Assembly (NCBI GenBank): GCA_029239355.1
Contig: JAQZAZ010000011.1
Coordinates: 1-64,000 of the forward strand
Direction of reading: 5' to 3'
DNA length: 64,000 nt
DNA from: Sphingobacterium sp.
Lineage (GTDB): Bacteria; Bacteroidota; Bacteroidia; Sphingobacteriales; Sphingobacteriaceae
A model generated the notes under the pieces. The model was not told the origin of the DNA. It worked only from the letters and a program-made list of their open reading frames with translations, and did no database searches. This document shows positions 14,854 to 24,704 of this stretch, in pieces. The position numbers and the translations under genes were made by a program. How positions within the stretch are numbered: position 1 is the stretch's first letter; the number at the start of each line of letters is the position of its first letter.

Positions 14854-17800
14854 TCAAAAGGTCAAATTAAATCCAACAACGAAACTTTTTGTTCTTGGAT
14901 AAGCAGAGTTATCCACCCCTCTCGTTAAAATAGACGATGTTGATGCTACTTCTGGGTCATAACCCGAGAATTTGGTAAACGTATGAATGTTGTTGAGCGT
15001 CAAGAAAACCCGCATTTTTCGTAAATAAGCATGTTTGGACAATTCTTGAGGCATAGTATAGCCTAGGGTGATATTGTTAATTCGTAAAAAGGATGCGTCT
15101 TCCAGATAATAGTCCAATGCATCACTTATCGCAATATTATTGGTGGAATTTAGACTCCACACTTGATCTTTCTGATGCTGATTAGGATTCAGTTCGGCCA
15201 AGCGGTTGAGATCTTTAGTCTCTGTTCCAGTAGAGGGATCAATTAATGTAAATCGATCCGCCATTCTTTCCAATGAATTCTGATTCGGTAAATAAGGTCC
15301 CATGAAACGCTGTGTATTCATATTAAATGCCTTATTACCATATGCAAAATTTAGAAATACATTTAAATCAAAATTTTTATAGGAAAGATTATTCCCAATT
15401 CCGCCAAAAAACTTCGGTTCAGGATTGCCAATTACCGTACGATCATTGGTTGACCATACGGGATTACCATTGCTATCGGTCTCACCTGCTGTTGGTAAAT
15501 ATTTGACATCGCCTGGTTTAATACTCGTTCTGTTTTTCCCTTTTAGTGATGCTACGCCATCTTTCAACATATAGCTACCATCTCCGCTTTGGATAAAATC
15601 ATCTGTGGTATATACACCGTCGTATTTGTAACCATAAAATTGTCCTACAGTTTCGCCAACTCTTGTTATAAAGTCTATCCTTGAGCTGAGATTATTCAAC
15701 ATAAAATCGCTATTTTCACTACTAGATCCATATAGACCGAGCGTCTTTGACCTATTAAATGTGATATTGAAATTGGTCTGCCATTGAAAATTTTGTTTTT
15801 TAATATTCAAAGTGCGCAACGTAAACTCTACTCCCTGATTGCGCAGGGCCGCCACATTTTGATTTTGATAGCGATATCCGGTTGATGTAGGTATTGTCTG
15901 CTTTAACAAGAGATTACTTGATTTATTGGAATAGAAATCTGTAGTTAAACTAATACGATTCTTTAAAATAGCAATGTCCAGCGCGATATTAGACGTTTGG
16001 GTCTTCTCCCATTGTAATTCAGGATTTCCTAACAAATCACTTGGTTTCAAACCTATTACCTCTGCATTATTGATCGCAGCGATCGTAGATCCGTAAAGTG
16101 TAGCGTATGTCACATTACCAATATTATCATTTCCGGTGGATCCATACCCCGCCCGTATTTTTAACTGATCAAAAAACTCCTGGCCTACCATAAAATGCTC
16201 CTTATGGATATTCCAGGCTGCAGAAGCTGAGGGGAAATACCCCCATTGATGCCCTTCTTTGAATTTAGAGTTACCATCTGCACGCAGTGTAGCCGTAAGA
16301 AGATAACGATCATCATAATTATAGATCGCTCGCGCAAATCCAGAGACAAGTCCGTACCGACCTTCGTCAACATCTGCACGATCTATTCGGGTTGCCAGGG
16401 ATACATCATTCAATCCAAAATTACTCTGCGGAAACCCATAATATGTATGTCCCAAACTTTGATCTTTGGAATATAAGATCTCATGTCCCATCATTAGATT
16501 TAGATGATGCTTTTCAAGCTGTTTCATCCAAGAAAGTGTATTGGTGAGCTGCCATTGATACCCTTCTGCATTGCCTCTTGATCCGTATGGACCACCATTA
16601 TTACGGGCATTTACTGTACGCCCATCATCCCACATGTCATTTCTCGTTTGCTTCCACTGGTAGGATCCCGCGGTTCGAAAGGTAAAATCATTCAGAAATT
16701 TGACATTTAGGCCCAAATTGACTACAGCCAAACGGCTGGCCTTGGTCTTCGTAATCGCATCGTTCATGATAATCGGATTGTAAATATCATATTGCGAATC
16801 TACTGCCTGAAGCTCTTCGGCTATGTCGGCGTTCAGCAATTGATCATTGGTGAATCGAACTCCCCCGGTGACCGGTTGCAAGATGGACATCTTAAGCATC
16901 CCTCCCAACGAACCTCCACCTTGTGTATTGGCATCTTGCAGTAAGGTGTTAAAATCCAAATCCACGCCTTTAAAAAGGTTGTGATTGATTTTAGCCCTTA
17001 GGCTATTACGATTATAACCAGATTTAGCCAATATACCATCTTGACTCATGTTATTGTAACTCAACATTAACTTCGTCTTTTCATTTCCCCCGTTTATATT
17101 GATATTATGATTCTGTAAGATGGCCGCCCCCCCAAAAACTTCCTGTTGCCAATCAATCCCAGTACGATTGCCGTACTCCTGCTGTATCCGTGTATATGCA
17201 TTGCTCGCAAAATCCGGAGCTGTGGGATCTCCGCCAAACATATTTGCGAATTGCTGCTGTCTGCCGCCTAGGGTCTGATATTCATATTGATATTTCACGT
17301 AATCTTCGCCCCCCAACAAACTCAATTTCTTGCTTAGTCTTTCAAAACTGAAATAGTTATTGTAATCTATATTTGTACGGCCGGATTTTGCAGACTTAGT
17401 GGTTACTAATATAACACCATTAGCACCTCTAGAACCGTAAATAGCAGAAGCCGAGGCATCTTTCAATACATCGATACTTTCGATGTCACTTGCATCTACA
17501 CTACTCAACCCTCCATCCATAACAAACCCATCAACAATGACCAATGGATTGCTCGATCCTGAGAAACTCGTCCCACCACGGACAGTAACGTTGACTGCCG
17601 AACCCGGGGCACCACTTTGCGTAACAATGTTGACTCCTGCAATCTTTCCGGTCAATGCTTGAGCTGCCGTTGTCACCGGTATATCCTTGATTTCACTTCC
17701 TTTAATCGATCCCACGGCGCCAGTCAAATCTCGCTTTCTGGCTGTACCATATCCAATAACAACAACTTCATCAAGATCACGATTGGATTTTTTCAATTGC

Positions 17801-18114
17801 ACTCTAATTGGTACATTTTCTTTGACAACAAACGTTGCCGTTTCATAACCGACGCTTGATAACTGTAAAATATCGCCTTCTTTCGCTACATATTGGAATA
17901 ATCCTCTGGAATCAGTTTGTAGCGTTCGATCCGTTCCTTTTATACGGATACTTACTCCAGTAAGAGGCACATTGGCGTCATCGACCACCACTCCGGCAAT
18001 TTTATTTGACTGTGCCCAGAGATGGAACGGCAAGACTAAGGCCGCCAAAGCAAACTTAAGCTTTGAGTTAAACAACACAGATTTATCCTTCGGTAATTTT
18101 TTAAACATTCGCAT
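14854..18114 (-). CDS. SusC/RagA-type TonB-dependent transporter (pair 2)
   Basis: An outer-membrane oligosaccharide importer of 1086 residues. A signal peptide ends at LWAQ (about residue 35); a carboxypeptidase-like domain (about 38-115), TonB-box LDEVVVIGYG, a plug with DVLKDASASAIYGSRGANGV, and a SusC-type barrel follow. It pairs with the SusD gene downstream. A second start three codons in (MFKKL) is possible. It lies 141 bases behind a PL1 lyase gene, probably in the same unit, which makes unsaturated or native oligogalacturonides its likely cargo. Confidence 0.94.
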   Translation of the reverse strand: MRMFKKLPKDKSVLFNSKLKFALAALVLPFHLWAQSNKIAGVVVDDANVPLTGVSIRIKGTDRTLQTDSRGLFQYVAKEGDILQLSSVGYETATFVVKENVPIRVQLKKSNRDLDEVVVIGYGTARKRDLTGAVGSIKGSEIKDIPVTTAAQALTGKIAGVNIVTQSGAPGSAVNVTVRGGTSFSGSSNPLVIVDGFVMDGGLSSVDASDIESIDVLKDASASAIYGSRGANGVILVTTKSAKSGRTNIDYNNYFSFERLSKKLSLLGGEDYVKYQYEYQTLGGRQQQFANMFGGDPTAPDFASNAYTRIQQEYGNRTGIDWQQEVFGGAAILQNHNININGGNEKTKLMLSYNNMSQDGILAKSGYNRNSLRAKINHNLFKGVDLDFNTLLQDANTQGGGSLGGMLKMSILQPVTGGVRFTNDQLLNADIAEELQAVDSQYDIYNPIIMNDAITKTKASRLAVVNLGLNVKFLNDFTFRTAGSYQWKQTRNDMWDDGRTVNARNNGGPYGSRGNAEGYQWQLTNTLSWMKQLEKHHLNLMMGHEILYSKDQSLGHTYYGFPQSNFGLNDVSLATRIDRADVDEGRYGLVSGFARAIYNYDDRYLLTATLRADGNSKFKEGHQWGYFPSASAAWNIHKEHFMVGQEFFDQLKIRAGYGSTGNDNIGNVTYATLYGSTIAAINNAEVIGLKPSDLLGNPELQWEKTQTSNIALDIAILKNRISLTTDFYSNKSSNLLLKQTIPTSTGYRYQNQNVAALRNQGVEFTLRTLNIKKQNFQWQTNFNITFNRSKTLGLYGSSSENSDFMLNNLSSRIDFITRVGETVGQFYGYKYDGVYTTDDFIQSGDGSYMLKDGVASLKGKNRTSIKPGDVKYLPTAGETDSNGNPVWSTNDRTVIGNPEPKFFGGIGNNLSYKNFDLNVFLNFAYGNKAFNMNTQRFMGPYLPNQNSLERMADRFTLIDPSTGTETKDLNRLAELNPNQHQKDQVWSLNSTNNIAISDALDYYLEDASFLRINNITLGYTMPQELSKHAYLRKMRVFLTLNNIHTFTKFSGYDPEVASTSSILTRGVDNSAYPRTKSFVVGFNLTF

Positions 18115-18255
18115 TATAATTTAGTATGTTGAGGTTTTCATCGGGTTATTAAATCGCATTTTATGCAACATAAGACTTGCTTACAGCACTTAACAATGGA
18201 CGACTTGCGAGGAACGGCTTTCTTTCCTAGGAAACCATTTCTTTATTTCGACCCC

Positions 18256-19710
18256 TTATTTCGACTGTGCTAACAAGATCAAATAGGCTTCAATATTTAA
18301 GTAGCCCTTAAACAACGGATGTATGCTTGGCTGTAAGGCATCCAGATTATCGTTTTTATTCAATGTCAATTTTTCTTCCCATATATCAGGTATGCCATCA
18401 TTATCTGAATCGAGTGGAAGATTAGCGCTTTCCAGTCGTCCCAACCCACCATTGTCCAAAGGAAGATCCGATTCGCGATAGGTATAAAATCCGAGTGTGC
18501 CTTTGCTCTGTAATTCCTGAATTAAAAAAGCATCAACCTGATCTCTTTGGGGCAAGGTGGCACCGACATGATCAATCAGGTAGGCATACGCTTTTTTAGC
18601 ACTCATTTTGGGTCTCAAGGTGGGGTAGGTCTCGTAGAAGTCGGCTGATTTAAAATTATCTGCAGCTAGCCCCGGGTACCAGGCCGCTGTAGCTTCAATT
18701 AGTTCTCCGTCCAGCTTACCGTTCTGATTATTGTCAAAATAATTACCCGACTGATAGAGATTAAAGTTGCCGTTCCCTCTAGAAAATGGAGTTCCTTTTG
18801 TCTTTGGGGTTGACGGACCACCCACAAAATAATTATTTAAAATGGTCACGTTAGACTCTCCGGAGGATTCACCACCGAGTATATAAGCATCTGCAGATAT
18901 GGTATGATCGGGATAGGTTGTATTGGCATTGCCAAAGTTATAAACAACATTATTGACAAATTCGTTAATGCCTTTCACTTTCGGATTTCTAGTCTTGTTG
19001 CTATGATAAAGTGATTTGATGATTGATATCTTTCCTCCGGTCTGTATCAAGCCGCCGGCAGAGTGATTATGACGATGTAACCCCTGCCCAATGATTGAAT
19101 TCTGGATGGTAATACTATCGGGCTCGTTACCTTTGTTATCCCAATTTATGGAGAACACCTCGTCCAGTCCCCAGGTAAAAGACATATGGTCGAGCATGAT
19201 ATTTTTTCCGTTGGCAATACCGGATGCATCATCACTTTTCCCGGCTCCGGCATTTGCGCCGAGCCTGATCCTTACGAAGCGTGCAATCGTCCCATTTGAG
19301 CCAGAAAAAGAAACTTTCCTTCCATATAAAACCACACCATCGCCTGGCGCCGTATGTCCGGCGATGGTGGTATTTGCGGCAACGGCTAGATTAGATTTTA
19401 ATTTAATAACACCGGATACGTTAAACAATACAAAACGTCCAGGCTTGCTCACCGCATCGCGAAACGAGCCTGGACCGCTGTCATCCAGATTTGTTACAAA
19501 ATAAACACTTGGTGTTGTTGCTCCCCTGGCTCCGGTAGCAAAACGACCAAAGCCTTCTGCCCCAGGAAAAGCAAGTAGCCTTCCGCCGTCAGTTGTAGCA
19601 TTACTTTCAGCCCATTCAATCCATTCCAATCTGGAAACAAGTGCATCTTTGGAACAAGAAAGAAGAATCATAGCCAAAGCGCCAAAAGAAAATAGACACT
19701 GTCTTTTCAT
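18256..19710 (-). CDS. Pectate lyase family PL1 lipoprotein
   Basis: It cleaves homogalacturonan by beta-elimination, probably on the cell surface. Of 484 residues, the first 19 form a lipoprotein signal (LLSC, Cys19). The parallel beta-helix starts at FPGAEGFGRFATGARG and shows VTNLDDSGPGSFRDAV, TIAGHTAPGDGVVLYG, LDHMSFTWGLDEVFS and HSNKTRNPKVKG, the usual order in Bacteroidota PL1 enzymes. Near the C terminus an acidic DSDNDGIPDIWEE loop of the calcium-binding/dockerin-like kind appears. Unlike the PL1 at 21215 it has no FN3 module. Motif copy E lies 95 bases upstream of its start. Confidence 0.92.
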   Translation of the reverse strand: MKRQCLFSFGALAMILLSCSKDALVSRLEWIEWAESNATTDGGRLLAFPGAEGFGRFATGARGATTPSVYFVTNLDDSGPGSFRDAVSKPGRFVLFNVSGVIKLKSNLAVAANTTIAGHTAPGDGVVLYGRKVSFSGSNGTIARFVRIRLGANAGAGKSDDASGIANGKNIMLDHMSFTWGLDEVFSINWDNKGNEPDSITIQNSIIGQGLHRHNHSAGGLIQTGGKISIIKSLYHSNKTRNPKVKGINEFVNNVVYNFGNANTTYPDHTISADAYILGGESSGESNVTILNNYFVGGPSTPKTKGTPFSRGNGNFNLYQSGNYFDNNQNGKLDGELIEATAAWYPGLAADNFKSADFYETYPTLRPKMSAKKAYAYLIDHVGATLPQRDQVDAFLIQELQSKGTLGFYTYRESDLPLDNGGLGRLESANLPLDSDNDGIPDIWEEKLTLNKNDNLDALQPSIHPLFKGYLNIEAYLILLAQSK

Positions 19711-19772
19711 AATGATGAGATTTTCAAGCCAACCAGTGCTGGCTTTGGGGTTTATAATTGTTATATATTGGT

Positions 19773-19824
19773 TTACACAATATTACACAATGCAACCGGT
19801 TTCATCATCCTGCACTGTACTGCT
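19773..19824. promoter_or_regulatory. Clustered operator-like repeats before PL1 (site E)
   Basis: Three elements adjoin. TTACACAAT occurs twice with a 10-bp period (19773-19781, 19783-19791). The near-palindrome GCAACCGGTTTC is at 19792-19803. TCATCCTG (19805-19812) and CTGTACTG (19815-19822) form a degenerate tandem motif. All lie in the 155-base gap upstream of the PL1 start, suggesting an internal promoter for PL1-SusC-SusD. Confidence 0.45.
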
Positions 19825-19865
19825 GTATGTCAAAAAGACACCACGGTAGCGTAGCCTGTTTTCTC

Positions 19866-21203
19866 TTATTTTTTTTGCTTTGTTACTATTCGCGCGTTTT
19901 CCGGTAAGAAAGTCGGATCCCAGCCATCCAACACCTTCTCTTTTGTAAATTGCTGCGCTTCGGCATCGGTCAGCTGATGTGACCAGCCAACTCGGCTGTT
20001 TATATGAGCTCCTTCACCACTGTTCTTATATTCCGCATAATATGCCGTCTTTTCATTCTCAGGATTTCCCCAATTATGCCAACCCTGCGGCCGAATATGT
20101 TTTCCCATTTCAGTATTCATAAAGACAACTTTTGCGTAAGGGCGCCAAGGTCGACCCAACCACACCTCTGAAACATTGCTTGCAGCGGTTAGTTTACAGT
20201 CGACAAAGACATAGCCATAGTGCTGCTCAGCCGGAGTAGAGGCGGCGGTAACATAACCACCGGTACGGTTGCTATGAACCTGGCATTTGGAAAACAAGGT
20301 TGAGGAACCTCCGAACATAAAATCCACAGAGCCTTCTATATAACAATTTTCCAGCAGGGACTTTGTTCCATTGTGCCCGTACCAGGTATCCTGATACCCC
20401 AACATTTTACAATCATTAAAGGCTGACCTAGGCGCGTCGATATATAAAGCGACCGCTTGTCCGGCATCCATGCCAGCAGAATTGGCAAAGGTAAGTCTTT
20501 CACCAATAAATTGATCTCCTTTTATATATACAGAACGGGAATCTGCAGTTCCATATGTACCACCGCCAGGCTTAGTTTTACCACTGTAATTGTCAAATGT
20601 CAAAATGGTCGTTTCTTTATCTTCACCTATCAGGTGAATAAAGGGTTTGTTTTGCGGTATTTCAACGACTTCTTTATAGGTTCCAGATTTGATATAGATA
20701 TAAAAGGGTTGTGCTCCATTGACAGGAGCTGCATGAATGGCTTCCTGTACAGAAACATAATCTCCGGTACCATCTTTTGCCACAACAATATCCGGTACGA
20801 AATCCTCTTTGGGCACCGCTGCAGTTGTGAAGGTCTTCACCTGTTTTTTGGAGGTAAGGGATGGCGATATAAGGCTTATGCTCCGCAGTCTGACTGTATA
20901 AGCTGTATTTGCTTCCAAGCCCTCAAAGGTATATTTGGTATTCTTTATTGTATCTGATTGTCTCAAAGTTGAGACAAAAGAAGGTCCTTTTGAAAGTTCA
21001 GCAAAATATCCGTCTGCACCAGCAATGGGATTCCAGCTGACGGCTGCTTGATTATGCTGGCTTTCAATATGTACCTCTTGGGGACCTTCTAATTCGGACA
21101 GCACATGTTGATTATACAGCATTTCATTTTTGCAGGAAAGAAGGAATAGGATGCAATTGAAATAAACCGCACTATTGATCCAATGTAAGATTTGATTTTT
21201 CAT
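19866..21203 (-). CDS. Pectinesterase CE8 with N-terminal FN3 module
   Basis: It removes methyl esters from homogalacturonan, making it fit for pectate lyases. The 445-residue lipoprotein (LLSC, Cys24) has an FN3-like module at about 40-130 and a CE8 beta-helix at about 138-440. All CE8 marks are present: GQAVAL (Q249), YQDTWYGH (D272), VDFMFGG (D294) and LGRPWRPY (R351). The stop of the upstream PL1 lies 11 bases before its start, so the two are co-transcribed. The FN3 module is clearly related to that of the PL1, suggesting both are presented by the same surface assembly. The identity is secure. Confidence 0.95.
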   Translation of the reverse strand: MKNQILHWINSAVYFNCILFLLSCKNEMLYNQHVLSELEGPQEVHIESQHNQAAVSWNPIAGADGYFAELSKGPSFVSTLRQSDTIKNTKYTFEGLEANTAYTVRLRSISLISPSLTSKKQVKTFTTAAVPKEDFVPDIVVAKDGTGDYVSVQEAIHAAPVNGAQPFYIYIKSGTYKEVVEIPQNKPFIHLIGEDKETTILTFDNYSGKTKPGGGTYGTADSRSVYIKGDQFIGERLTFANSAGMDAGQAVALYIDAPRSAFNDCKMLGYQDTWYGHNGTKSLLENCYIEGSVDFMFGGSSTLFSKCQVHSNRTGGYVTAASTPAEQHYGYVFVDCKLTAASNVSEVWLGRPWRPYAKVVFMNTEMGKHIRPQGWHNWGNPENEKTAYYAEYKNSGEGAHINSRVGWSHQLTDAEAQQFTKEKVLDGWDPTFLPENARIVTKQKK

Positions 21204-21214
21204 CGAACTAATGT

Positions 21215-22948
21215 TTAATATAAATGTTTTACCAAACTATTTAAATACACCTCAACGTTATCATAGCCCTCACTCAAATCCCTATCATTTGCATTTGCTT
21301 TGCTAGGATCCAACTTATTGGCGATCTCCCATGCATCCGGCATGCCGTCCCCATCGCTGTCTTTTAGAACTGTTCCTTGTTTGAGTTGAGGCCATCCACC
21401 AACATCGTTTTGTGAGTCAATGATGCCATTTCGGCTCCGCTCATCGCCACTAGATCCATTTGCCGTAAAATTTCCATTCTTAACTGTATTTATAATCCGG
21501 ATGTCGGCATCATCCCGTACGAGTGAGGCGCCCACTTTCTCCAGAACGGCTTGATAAGCTTGTTCAGCTGATTCGGTTTTCACATTATCTTCAATCGGTA
21601 AAGCTGCTGTCAATCTGATGGCACTTAGCGTAGCCACGTCCAATACGCCATATTTTGCATTGAATTGATTCGCAACGGCATTTGTCCAGTTATCGGAATT
21701 GGCGAGATCATTTCCTTCAATGATGTTTCCCTGAACATAAAATTCTCCCCACTTATTGAAAATGGGTGAAGCCTCATTTTTCAGATATTTATCGATGGAT
21801 ACTATTCTGCCACGAACACCAGACCGTGTAGCAGGACCTGGTTTATAATAATTATTAACCATATTGACATGCATCGCTTCACCACCATATCCGCTATTGC
21901 TTGCCCAATTGTAGAACACGTTATTTCTGATATCAACGAGATCCGTCAACGCGTACTCCGATCCTTCACGCTCCCCTAAACGTGGATTTCGGCTGTCATG
22001 ATGCGCTACCAGATTGTGATGAAATGTTGCCTTCTTTCCACCCCAAATAGCCCCATAACCATGCGCTCCTTTAAAATGTGCTGACAGACGTAAACTTTCG
22101 GTTATAATACACCATTGCATGGTGAAGTTATCATTATTATAAAATGAAGCACATTCATCTGTAGACCAACTCATCGAACAATGGTCAACCAGTATATTTT
22201 TGCGCTCAAAACCACCTATCGCATCCCCCTCAGCCTGTTGCCGGTCCCCCATTCGGAATCGCATAAATCGGATGACAACGTTATCGGCTTTGACAGTGAC
22301 AGGATAATCTTGTAGGCAGATTCCGTCTCCCGGAGCGGATTGCCCGGCGATAGTCAGATCGCCATTCTTGATATCCAGGTTACTCTTTAATACGATATTG
22401 CCAGACACTTCAAAGACGATAATACGTGCCCCTGTTTGGTTTAAGGCTTCGCGCAGGCTCCCCGGCCCCATGTCATTCAGGTTGGTCACTTTGATGACCC
22501 GGCCTCCCCGACCACCTGTAATCTGACGTGCAAAACCTTCAGCCCCGGGAAAAGCATATACCTGCTCCGCAGCAACAGCTCCTGTCTGAAAAGACTTGTA
22601 TATGCTTCGCGATGTAAACGCTGGATTATCGCTATCAATTGCCCGAATCCGTAAGGTATAATCTGTCTTGGGTTTTAAATCAGTAAAGGCGTATTGTTCA
22701 TTTTGAATGGTATCGCTGGAGTATACCTCCTTACTGAAGGAAGTTCCTTCCGCTAATTGCAGGAAATAGCCATCTGCCAGCGGATCCTTCGTCCAGCTAA
22801 AATTTACCTTTGTCCCTTCGACCTGCACATTTAGATTCGAAGGATCTGCCAAAACTTCCCCGTTGTCGAGCTGCTGTACAATGGATTTTGAGCATGCGGC
22901 ATACATGCTAACCGTAGTTAACAGTAGTACTGTTGATAATTTCATCAT
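21215..22948 (-). CDS. Pectate lyase family PL1 with N-terminal FN3 module
   Basis: A 577-residue surface lipoprotein (Cys19 in YAACS) with an FN3-like module at about 35-125, a PL1 beta-helix at about 130-480 and an acidic C-terminal DSDGDGMPDAWE loop of the calcium/dockerin-like kind. Lyase marks are FPGAEGFARQITGGRGG, VTNLNDMGPGSLREAL, TIAGQSAPGDGICL, VDHCSMSWSTDECAS and HHDSRNPRLGE. It cleaves de-esterified pectin. It belongs to the SusC-SusD-DUF5123-PL1-CE8 series. A strong inverted repeat sits in the 74-base gap between it and the DUF5123-like gene. The ATG at 22945 is an equally good start. Confidence 0.92.
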   Translation of the reverse strand: MMKLSTVLLLTTVSMYAACSKSIVQQLDNGEVLADPSNLNVQVEGTKVNFSWTKDPLADGYFLQLAEGTSFSKEVYSSDTIQNEQYAFTDLKPKTDYTLRIRAIDSDNPAFTSRSIYKSFQTGAVAAEQVYAFPGAEGFARQITGGRGGRVIKVTNLNDMGPGSLREALNQTGARIIVFEVSGNIVLKSNLDIKNGDLTIAGQSAPGDGICLQDYPVTVKADNVVIRFMRFRMGDRQQAEGDAIGGFERKNILVDHCSMSWSTDECASFYNNDNFTMQWCIITESLRLSAHFKGAHGYGAIWGGKKATFHHNLVAHHDSRNPRLGEREGSEYALTDLVDIRNNVFYNWASNSGYGGEAMHVNMVNNYYKPGPATRSGVRGRIVSIDKYLKNEASPIFNKWGEFYVQGNIIEGNDLANSDNWTNAVANQFNAKYGVLDVATLSAIRLTAALPIEDNVKTESAEQAYQAVLEKVGASLVRDDADIRIINTVKNGNFTANGSSGDERSRNGIIDSQNDVGGWPQLKQGTVLKDSDGDGMPDAWEIANKLDPSKANANDRDLSEGYDNVEVYLNSLVKHLY

Positions 22949-22978
22949 GTTAAGTAAGGTTTAAATGAGGTATAGATA

Positions 22979-23012
22979 TTCCTATATAGCCGATCACTCA
23001 GCTATATAGGAA
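22979..23012. repeat. Perfect 12-bp inverted repeat between DUF5123-like and PL1 genes
   Basis: TTCCTATATAGC (22979-22990) and GCTATATAGGAA (23001-23012) flank a 10-base loop. No T run follows on the minus strand, so a terminator is unlikely. It may be an mRNA processing or stabilising hairpin, or an operator. An AACCGGTT palindrome adjoins it at 23011-23018. Confidence 0.6.
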
Positions 23013-23022
23013 CCGGTTATTC

Positions 23023-24657
23023 TTATGGTCTCCAACGTGGATCGCCGGCACTGTCTTTTCCGGCAAAGCCGTTATCTTTGATCTTGAAGTTGCCCGCATC
23101 TGGATCTGTAAATAGATCGGTACTTTTCTTGGAATAATCAAGTGTGGACAGCGGAATTAAATCAGAGGCTTCCTTCCAGGTAAAATCGGCCGTGCGATAA
23201 TTTCCACCCCCGGTAACCTGTGTGCTTGGGTTGATTCTTACCCCCCCGAGTGTTTTGTTTGTCGCATTTACATCGGTAGTCTTTGGATCACCGAATATCA
23301 CGCCTGCGATCGTGAGTCCACCTGCAATGGTATTTTTTGTTCCATCAAAATCTATAAAGTTTCTTCCTGAAAGTGGAGCACGATAAAATGTGACATGTTC
23401 AATCTTGTACAGGCCACTGGCATTGTTTTTACTGGCTAGGAATGCATCTGCATTATAGACCGTCGAATTTTCCAATATAAAATTATTGACTGCAGACTTA
23501 TTGTCATCGACTGTTAACACTGCATAGCCTCCAATATTATAAATGATACAATTGGAAAAAGTCTGTTGCCCGACAGTGATGCCGCCTCTGTACCTGGTCA
23601 CTCCGCGCACATCGTGTATGATACAGTTTTCAAAAGAAAACAGATCGATAGTTGCCATTGTATTTGGGTTGAAGATGTATTTACCAGCCGCATCATTACT
23701 AAATATTTCGAGGTCAACAAAGGCAAGCTTGGCAATCGTACTATTGGCTGTAATGCCAAAATTAGATACTCCGCTGATGGACAATTGTGCTTTGAGCTTG
23801 ATCAATGGATTATCTTCGGACATTACTGTCACTGATTTACTGAAATTAACAGCGGTCGATATTTCGTATGTGGCTCCCTTTTTCAATAAGATGGTCGCCC
23901 CTGAACTGGCATTTGAGATCACATCCCCCAAATCAACACTCGCAGGGTTTTCTTTACTCAAATCGATGATTTCACCACTCAGCGGATCTTTTGTCGTGTA
24001 ACTGTTTTCACCTCTGAATTTCTCACCGCTATAAAGCGCCACACGATAGGCCGTTGCTGCTTTTAGATTTTCGATCAGGACCCAGGCATCGCTGATATTT
24101 TGCGGTGTTAATACAATGGTCTGAACAAGCGTTTCGGGAGTAGATTCGGCAGTTGCCTGAAAAACCTTGACCGTTGTCACGACATCACCTTCGTTTTTCC
24201 ACTTAAACAGAATGCGGTTCACCCCGGCATCCGATGAAACCGGATTAATGACGATCGTAGGAAACCGCGGGGTCTTTATTTCACCGAAATCCGCGGGTCT
24301 CGAATTTTTAGCAGCATCCGTAGGGTGTAGCGTGGTTACACGAACTTGATACAATTGCTCCCAAAGCAGGTCGTCTACCGTTCCAGCTGTTGTGTCTACG
24401 ACATCAATTGATTTTGCTACTGTTTTAAAAGTATCTACGCTAACTTCAACTTTATAACCGCCTGCACCTTCACTTTCCTGCCAGGCAACATCAATATAAT
24501 TGCCGGTGGCTACGAGTGCTCCCTTCATAGAGGGTCTAAACAATCGCGGAGCATCACCGTCCAGCTCCGCTGTCCATTCTTTTTTACAGCCCGAAAAGAG
24601 CAAAGCCACTATGCCCAAAAGCATAATCGAATGCATTAAATATGATATACGTTTCAT
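23023..24657 (-). CDS. FN3/DUF5123-like surface lipoprotein, probable glycan-binding
   Basis: It occupies the SusE/F position, directly behind SusD, and is probably a surface glycan-binding protein. The ATG at 24657 is chosen because it starts the signal MKRISYLMHSIML with lipobox FSGC; this gives 544 residues. Two FN3-like modules (about 35-130 and 135-230) precede a right-handed beta-helix-like part with repeated short strands (SFENCIIHDV, TFSNCIIYNI, ILENSTVYNA) of the DUF4957/DUF5123 kind. The chain ends DSAGDPRWRP, typical of that family. No catalytic lyase motif is seen, so binding is more likely than cleavage. Family name is from memory of domain layout. Confidence 0.8.
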   Translation of the reverse strand: MKRISYLMHSIMLLGIVALLFSGCKKEWTAELDGDAPRLFRPSMKGALVATGNYIDVAWQESEGAGGYKVEVSVDTFKTVAKSIDVVDTTAGTVDDLLWEQLYQVRVTTLHPTDAAKNSRPADFGEIKTPRFPTIVINPVSSDAGVNRILFKWKNEGDVVTTVKVFQATAESTPETLVQTIVLTPQNISDAWVLIENLKAATAYRVALYSGEKFRGENSYTTKDPLSGEIIDLSKENPASVDLGDVISNASSGATILLKKGATYEISTAVNFSKSVTVMSEDNPLIKLKAQLSISGVSNFGITANSTIAKLAFVDLEIFSNDAAGKYIFNPNTMATIDLFSFENCIIHDVRGVTRYRGGITVGQQTFSNCIIYNIGGYAVLTVDDNKSAVNNFILENSTVYNADAFLASKNNASGLYKIEHVTFYRAPLSGRNFIDFDGTKNTIAGGLTIAGVIFGDPKTTDVNATNKTLGGVRINPSTQVTGGGNYRTADFTWKEASDLIPLSTLDYSKKSTDLFTDPDAGNFKIKDNGFAGKDSAGDPRWRP

Positions 24658-24704
24658 CTTAAATACGTTTTTGTTTTCCATCAATCCGATGGAGCCTAAC
24701 CTGA

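Noticed and set aside
22979..23012. 12-bp inverted repeat as an intrinsic terminator
   Set aside because: No T run follows on the minus strand and the next gene belongs to the same functional series.
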